DNA of 64,000 nt from Sulfitobacter noctilucae. GTDB taxonomy: Bacteria; Pseudomonadota; Alphaproteobacteria; Rhodobacterales; Rhodobacteraceae. The DNA lies in NCBI RefSeq assembly GCF_000622365.1, contig NZ_JASC01000014.1, positions 1,788,501 through 1,852,500 on the forward strand, read 5' to 3'. Both the position numbers and the translations under genes were made by a program. The notes under the pieces are model-generated. The model did not search any database. It was not told the DNA's origin and was given only the letters and a program-made list of their open reading frames with translations. Shown piece by piece: positions 56,304 through 64,000 of this stretch (positions are counted from its first letter, which is position 1; every line of letters starts with the position of its first letter).

Positions 56304-57668
56304 ATGTCCGGCACATTGAATTTTGACGATCTGAAAGCCCGCGTTGCGGACGGCAGCATCGACACGGTGCTGGCCTGTTTTGTGGATATGCAGGGGCGTC
56401 TGACCGGTAAGCGGTTCCATGCTGTGAACTTTTGCGAGACATCGTTCAAAGAAACCCACTGCTGCAACTATTTGCTGGCCACCGATCTCGAGATGGCCAC
56501 GCCTGAAGGCTATGCCTCAACCTCTTGGGAGACGGGCTATGGCGATTACATCATGGCCCCCGACCTCAGCACGATCCGGCTGACGCCATGGTTGGAAGGC
56601 ACTGCGATGGTGCTTTGCGATATCCTCGACCATCATACCCATGCGCCCGTGCCGCACGACCCGCGTGCCATGCTGAAAAAGCAGATCAAGCGGCTGAAAG
56701 AGCTGGGTTTCGACGCGATGATGGCGACCGAGCTTGAATTTTTCCTGTTCGAAAAGGGCTTTGAAGAGATCCGCAAAGGCGGGTTTCAAGATCTCACTCC
56801 GATCAGCGGCTACAACGAAGATTACCACATCCTGCAGACCACCAAGGAAGAGCATGTGATGCGGCCGATCCGCAATCATCTGTTTGCTGCCGGTCTGCCC
56901 ATCGAAAATACCAAAGGCGAAGCCGAAGCAGGGCAAGAAGAGCTGAACATCCGTTACGCCGCCGCACTTGATTGCGCCGATCACCATTCGATTGCCAAAC
57001 ATGCGATCAAGGAGATTGCTTGGCAGCAGGGCCACGCCGCGTCTTTCTTGCCCAAGTGGCACAAGGACCGTGTCGGCAGTTCCAGCCATGTGCATCAGTC
57101 GCTGTGGAAAGACGGCCAACCCGCGTTCTATGACAAGGGCGCGGATCTGAGCATGTCGAAGCTGATGGGCCACTATATGGCCGGGCTGATCGCCTATGCG
57201 CCTGATTACACTTATTTTCTGGCCCCCTATATCAACAGCTACAAACGCTTTGCGAAAGGCACCTTTGCGCCCACGAAAACCGTCTGGTCCGTGGACAACC
57301 GCACGGCAGGCTTCCGCCTTTGCGGCGACGGGACAAAGGGCATCCGCGTGGAATGCCGCATCGGCGGGTCCGACCTGAACCCCTATCTCGCACAAGCCGC
57401 GATGCTGGCCGCTGGCATCAAGGGGATCGAAGACAAAATGGACCTTGCCGCCCCCACCAAAGGTGATGTTTATGCCGACGCAAAAGCTGCCGACATTCCC
57501 CAAACGCTGCGGGCCGCCACCGAAACCCTGCGTGGCTCTGCGATGCTGCGCGAGGCGATGGGTGGGGATGTGATTGACCATTACAGCCGCGCCGCCGAAT
57601 GGGAGCAGGAAGAATTTGACCGCACCGTGACCGATTGGGAAATCGCACGCGGTTTCGAAAGGGCTTGA
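56304..57668 (+). CDS. Glutamine-synthetase-family ligase (gamma-glutamylpolyamine synthetase-like)
   Basis: A 454-residue glutamine-synthetase fold ligase. Beta-grasp N-terminus (FVDMQGRLTGKRF), metal Glu in ATELEFFLF, GEAEAGQEELNIRY, the ATP region SSSHVHQSLW and the Arg/Glu-rich NRTAGFRLCGDGTKGIRVECRIGG are present. The adenylylation Tyr loop of true GlnA is absent. Relatives (PuuA, IpuC) join glutamate to an amine at the expense of ATP. With aldehyde and alcohol dehydrogenases downstream, it most likely gamma-glutamylates an amine or amino alcohol. Confidence 0.88.
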   Translation: MSGTLNFDDLKARVADGSIDTVLACFVDMQGRLTGKRFHAVNFCETSFKETHCCNYLLATDLEMATPEGYASTSWETGYGDYIMAPDLSTIRLTPWLEGTAMVLCDILDHHTHAPVPHDPRAMLKKQIKRLKELGFDAMMATELEFFLFEKGFEEIRKGGFQDLTPISGYNEDYHILQTTKEEHVMRPIRNHLFAAGLPIENTKGEAEAGQEELNIRYAAALDCADHHSIAKHAIKEIAWQQGHAASFLPKWHKDRVGSSSHVHQSLWKDGQPAFYDKGADLSMSKLMGHYMAGLIAYAPDYTYFLAPYINSYKRFAKGTFAPTKTVWSVDNRTAGFRLCGDGTKGIRVECRIGGSDLNPYLAQAAMLAAGIKGIEDKMDLAAPTKGDVYADAKAADIPQTLRAATETLRGSAMLREAMGGDVIDHYSRAAEWEQEEFDRTVTDWEIARGFERA

Positions 57669-57672
57669 AGAA

Positions 57673-59043
57673 ATGATCACTTGTATTTCGCCGATTGACG
57701 GCTCCGTCTACGCCGAACGCACCCCGCTGACTTCGGGTCAGGCACAGGCCGCCGTTGCGCGCGCGCGCGATGCGCAGGCCGCATGGGCAATGCTTGAACT
57801 GCACGAGCGCATCGAATTGGTGATGGCCGGTGTCGCCAACGTTGGCCGGATGAACGACGAGATTGTGCCCGAACTTGCGCATCAGATGGGCCGTCCGGTC
57901 CGCTATGGCGGCGAATTTGGCGGGTTCAATGAACGCGCCACTCATATGGCTGAAATCGCGCAAGATGCGCTGGCCCCGATCGAGGTTGAGGACAGCGTCA
58001 AATTCAAGCGCCTGATCAAACGCGTGCCACATGGTGTCGTGCTTGTCGTCGCGCCTTGGAACTACCCGTATATGACGGCGATCAACACGGTCGCACCGGC
58101 ATTGATCGCTGGCAATACTGTGCTGCTGAAACATGCGTCGCAAACCCCGCTGGTGGGGGAACGCATGGCGCAGGCTTTCTATGACGCCGGTGTGCCGGAG
58201 GACGTCTTTCAGAATGTCTTCCTCGACCACCAGACCACCTCGGATCTGATCGCGGCCAAATCCTTCGGATTTGTCAATTTCACCGGCTCCGTTGGCGGGG
58301 GCAAGGCGATTGAGCAAGCGGCCGCAGGCACCTTCACCGGATTGGGGCTTGAGCTGGGCGGCAAAGACCCCGGCTATGTCTGCGATGACGCGGATACCGA
58401 CGCGGCAGTGGACACATTGATTGACGGCGCGATGTTCAACGCAGGCCAATGCTGCTGCGGGATCGAACGGATTTATGTGGCAGAAAAACACTTTGACGCT
58501 TTCGTGGAAAGGGCCGTCGCGATTGTGAGTGCTTACAAACTCGGTAATCCGCTGGACTCTGAAACCACACTCGGCCCGATGGCGCAGGCCCGGTTTGCCG
58601 AAGCCGTGCGCAAGCAAACCGCCGATGCCGTGGCCGCCGGTGCCAAAGCCCACATTGATCCCGCCCTCTTTCCCGAAGACGGCGGTGCCTATCTGATGCC
58701 GCAAATCCTGACGAACGTGACCCACGACATGGCCGTGATGCGCGAAGAAAGCTTTGGCCCTGTAGTTGGCATCATGCCCGTCAAAGACGACGATGAAGCC
58801 ATCGCCCTAATGAATGACAGCGATTACGGGCTGACCGCGTCGGTCTGGACCGCAGACACCGCCCGCGCAATGGCAATTGGCGACCGCATTGAGACGGGCA
58901 CCGTGTTTCAGAACCGCGCCGACTACCTTGATCCCGGTCTGTGCTGGACGGGATGCAAGGACACCGGACGCGGCGGCGGGCTGTCGGAAATCGGCTATCA
59001 CAACCTGACACGCCCAAAATCCTATCATCTCAAGAAAGCCTGA
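57673..59043 (+). CDS. Aldehyde dehydrogenase
   Basis: A 456-residue NAD(P)-dependent aldehyde dehydrogenase. Features are VVAPWNYPYMTAINTVAPALIAGNTVLLKHA, the Gly-motif FTGSVGGGKAI, the general-base Glu in GLELGGKD and the catalytic Cys in NAGQCCCG. It oxidises an aldehyde to the acid, probably the gamma-glutamyl or free aldehyde formed in this pathway. It begins 4 bp after the ligase stop. Confidence 0.9.
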   Translation: MITCISPIDGSVYAERTPLTSGQAQAAVARARDAQAAWAMLELHERIELVMAGVANVGRMNDEIVPELAHQMGRPVRYGGEFGGFNERATHMAEIAQDALAPIEVEDSVKFKRLIKRVPHGVVLVVAPWNYPYMTAINTVAPALIAGNTVLLKHASQTPLVGERMAQAFYDAGVPEDVFQNVFLDHQTTSDLIAAKSFGFVNFTGSVGGGKAIEQAAAGTFTGLGLELGGKDPGYVCDDADTDAAVDTLIDGAMFNAGQCCCGIERIYVAEKHFDAFVERAVAIVSAYKLGNPLDSETTLGPMAQARFAEAVRKQTADAVAAGAKAHIDPALFPEDGGAYLMPQILTNVTHDMAVMREESFGPVVGIMPVKDDDEAIALMNDSDYGLTASVWTADTARAMAIGDRIETGTVFQNRADYLDPGLCWTGCKDTGRGGGLSEIGYHNLTRPKSYHLKKA

Positions 59044-59046
59044 CCC

Positions 59047-60192
59047 ATGACGCTGACTGCCAACTGGTCCTACCCCACGTCCATCCGTTTCGGCGCGGGC
59101 CGTATCTCGGAAATCGCCGAAGCCTGTGCTGCGGCGGGCATCACGAAACCCTTGCTGGTCACCGACCGCGGTCTGGCTGAGATGGAGATCACCAACCGCA
59201 CGCTTGACCTGCTTGAAGCCGCAGGGCTGGGTCGTGCGCTCTTTGCCGATGTGGACCCGAACCCGAATGAGAAAAACGCCGAAGCCGGTGTTAAGGCCTA
59301 CCGCGAGGGCGGGCACGATGGGGTTGTGGCTTTTGGCGGCGGCTCTGGTCTGGACCTGGGCAAGCTGGTAGCGTTTCTGGCTGGTCAGACGCGCCAACTG
59401 TGGGACTTTGAGGATGTAGGCGATTGGTGGAACCGCGCCGACGCCGATGCTATCGCGCCGATCGTGGCTGTGCCGACCACCGCAGGCACCGGATCGGAAG
59501 TGGGCCGTGCCAGTGTCATCACCAATTCGGAAACGGCTGAGAAAAAGATCATCTTCCACCCCAAGCTTTTGCCTACGGTGGTGATCTGTGACCCTGAGCT
59601 GACAGTTGGAATGCCGCAATTCATCACCGCAGGCACCGGCCTTGATGCCTTTGCCCACTGCGTCGAGGCGTTCTGCTCGCCGCACTACCATCCGATGAGC
59701 CAGGGCATCGCGCTGGAGGGTATGCGCCTGGTCAAAGAATACCTGCCCCGGGCCTATGCCGACGGCACCGATATCGAGGCCCGCGCGCATATGATGTCAG
59801 CGGCGGCCATGGGGGCCACTGCCTTTCAAAAGGGACTAGGGGCCATTCACGCGCTGTCGCATCCCATCGGGGCCATGTACCACACACACCACGGCACAAC
59901 GAACGCGGTGTGCATGCCAGCGGTCTTGCAATTCAACAAACCCAAGATCCGCAGTACCCTTGCGCGTGCTGCCAATTACCTCAGCATTCAACGCGGATTT
60001 GACGGCTTCTGCGCCTATGTAGACGAGCTGAATGCATCGCTGGGTATCCCCAAGACGCTGACCGACCTCGGCGTGGAAAACCCCGATATCGACCGCATCG
60101 TTGCCGGCGCGCTCAGTGACCCAAGCACGGGCGGCAATCCGGTGCAGATGACAGAAGAGAATACACGAAAGCTGTTGTTGGACTGCTTGTAA
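59047..60192 (+). CDS. Iron-containing alcohol dehydrogenase
   Basis: A 381-residue group III alcohol dehydrogenase. NAD-binding GGGSGLDLGK, the PTTAGTGSEVG motif, and iron ligands in the LDAFAHCVEAF and HALSHPIGAMYHTHHG segments are all seen. It interconverts an alcohol and an aldehyde. It follows the aldehyde dehydrogenase by 3 bp, so alcohol to aldehyde to acid is the natural reading. It is the last gene of the operon. Confidence 0.92.
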   Translation: MTLTANWSYPTSIRFGAGRISEIAEACAAAGITKPLLVTDRGLAEMEITNRTLDLLEAAGLGRALFADVDPNPNEKNAEAGVKAYREGGHDGVVAFGGGSGLDLGKLVAFLAGQTRQLWDFEDVGDWWNRADADAIAPIVAVPTTAGTGSEVGRASVITNSETAEKKIIFHPKLLPTVVICDPELTVGMPQFITAGTGLDAFAHCVEAFCSPHYHPMSQGIALEGMRLVKEYLPRAYADGTDIEARAHMMSAAAMGATAFQKGLGAIHALSHPIGAMYHTHHGTTNAVCMPAVLQFNKPKIRSTLARAANYLSIQRGFDGFCAYVDELNASLGIPKTLTDLGVENPDIDRIVAGALSDPSTGGNPVQMTEENTRKLLLDCL

Positions 60193-60679
60193 GTCCGCAA
60201 GTACGGAGCCTTGCGAGGCAATTGCAGGTAGCCGGCGTTAGGTCTAACAACCTAACGCCCGAGCTTTCGCGCGCCTGTCTCTAGGAGTGCTCCAGCTTCC
60301 GCGCGCTTGTGCTTGGAAGCACCATCGCGCCCGGCAGCGGGGCCGCCTCCAATACGAACAGGATCAACAGGCCGGAATCAGATTGGCCTGTTAAAGGTAG
60401 CAGTCCGTACCCCCTATTACGACTTCTGATGGCCCCTTAAGGAAACTCACGCCCGATCAGATCTTCAAGAGCAATCCAATCGGCCGCGGGTCGGCGGAGA
60501 TCATAGATAATTCGTCTATTTCCCGCGTACTGGGTTCATTGGAGTGTCTGGGTGTTGCGGCTTGGGGGTGTTTTGTGGCCGCGCGGGTTAGAAACGCGTA
60601 TATCCCGCCGAGGCGGGTTGTTTGGATTGGGTTTTGAGTGAAGCATCGCAGAGAGATACGTATTCAGAGGACTTATTAG
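60193..60679. other. Intergenic region between the catabolic operon and the rRNA operon
   Basis: No gene is recognised. It contains a perfect hairpin GCGTTAGG/CCTAACGC at 60235-60258 (possible terminator of the operon, but without T-run) and an imperfect tandem repeat of about 32 bp (60262-60293 and 60294-60324, each starting AGCTT.CGCGCGC). The 3' flank of 5S includes a strand of its processing stem (60661-60677). No tRNA-fMet is seen after 5S. Confidence 0.55.
60604..60617 (-). terminator. Hairpin downstream of 5S rRNA
   Basis: CCCGCC-GA-GGCGGG stands 63 bp past the 5S 3' end. The T-rich side (TTGTTTGG) is on the plus-strand exit, so it may serve either direction. Confidence 0.4.
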
Positions 60680-60795
60680 GTTTGGCGATGACCTACTCTC
60701 CCACGTCTTAAGACGCAGTACCATCGGCGCTAAGGCACTTAACGGCTGGGTTCGGGATGGGACCAGGTGTTTTGCTCTCGCTATGATCACCAAAC
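60680..60795 (-). rRNA. rrf: 5S ribosomal RNA
   Basis: The minus strand reads GTTTGGTGATCATAGCGAGA and ends GTAGGTCATCGCCAAAC, 116 nt, with the conserved CCCGAACCC loop and complementary ends. Flanks 60661-60677 and 60798-60814 are complementary over 17 bases with one mismatch, a processing stem. Confidence 0.95.
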
Positions 60796-60906
60796 CGAAT
60801 AAATCCTCTGAATAACGTTGCCGGATGACAACGTCCAAGTCGTGTACATCTAATGTACTGTGTATGCTTTTTGATAAGTCTGTAGAGTCTTGCTTCTACT
60901 GGATCA

Positions 60907-63736
<2,830 letters not shown>

Positions 63737-63743
63737 GATCCAG

Positions 63744-64000
63744 AAAAAGCAAGACTTGATTAAAGCTCAACCTCACATCAGATCCTCAAGGGTAATTTAG
63801 ACCCTCTCAAAACCGATACTCAGCGGAACAACAAATCTGCGCGGAGAACAGAAGCTGGTAAGAAACTGTTCGCCCTTATTCTGGTCAAAAGCATACTTTT
63901 TCCCGCCCACTCTAACGAGTGGACAACGAGACATGCAGATAGCTGTCAGCCGTGCGGGCAAACAGCGTCATGTCTCTGGTTAGTGTACTTGACTTGGACA
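63744..64000 (-). other. Part of the 16S-23S internal transcribed spacer
   Basis: These bases upstream of 23S belong to the spacer of the rRNA operon. No tRNA is found in this part; tRNA-Ala/Ile and 16S would lie beyond the window. Confidence 0.6.

Noticed and set aside
56517..57680. 387-codon open frame antisense to the glutamine-synthetase-like gene
   Set aside because: Same cause: high third-position GC of the real gene keeps the antisense frame open.

Overview
The window looks like a chromosomal segment of a marine alphaproteobacterium of the Rhodobacteraceae (Roseobacter group). The reasons are the GC-rich coding style, two complete TRAP transporter sets plus a tripartite tricarboxylate transporter, a roseobacter-type urease cluster with an extra small gene, a sitABCD metal transporter with a Mur-box-like site, and an rRNA operon with an alphaproteobacterial helix-9 insertion in 23S. 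This placement is inferred from gene content only.

Layout. 1-6.3 kb: phosphodiesterase, alpha/beta hydrolase with acyl-CoA synthetase, a BON-LysM protein and an ABC exporter. 6.39-6.46 kb: tRNA-Gly(TCC). About 6.42-17.65 kb: a segment bracketed by an 84-bp direct repeat (anticodon arm, 5' half and upstream flank of that tRNA gene). It looks like an old integrated island. Its left third is decayed: an SDR gene, a SEC-C gene and a tyrosine recombinase keep their frames but carry seven in-frame stops in total. Its middle holds an apparently intact cyanate operon (binding protein, permease, ATPase, cyanase, DUF1348 protein) with a divergent AAA+ regulator. Its right end holds a 1.2-kb IS3-family element and the N-terminal stub of another integrase.

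17.9-31.6 kb: an RND efflux pair, YaeQ, then a minus-strand operon that reads as uptake, oxidation and decarboxylation of a 2-hydroxy acid (FAD oxidase, exported metallo-hydrolase, TctCBA, TPP enzyme). A divergent GntR regulator and an EamA exporter follow. 31.7-36.9 kb: urease operon ureDA-(small His-rich membrane protein)-ureBCEFG. 36.9-41.4 kb: D-aminoacylase-type amidohydrolase with a TRAP transporter. 42-46.5 kb: exported molybdenum hydroxylase with diheme cytochrome c, then glutathione-dependent formaldehyde dehydrogenase. 47-50.6 kb: sitABCD. 51.5-60.2 kb: RpiR regulator divergent from an operon of N-formylglutamate amidohydrolase, TRAP transporter, glutamine-synthetase-like ligase, aldehyde dehydrogenase and iron alcohol dehydrogenase, which I read as an amine or amino-alcohol pathway with gamma-glutamyl intermediates. 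60.7-64 kb: 5S and 23S rRNA on the minus strand; the 16S gene lies beyond the window.

The strongest items for follow-up are the bracketed island with its stop-only gene decay, the regulator lacking the sigma-54 contact motif beside a multi-palindrome operator, the 56-residue His-rich gene inside the urease operon, and the two catabolic operons whose substrates are not obvious.
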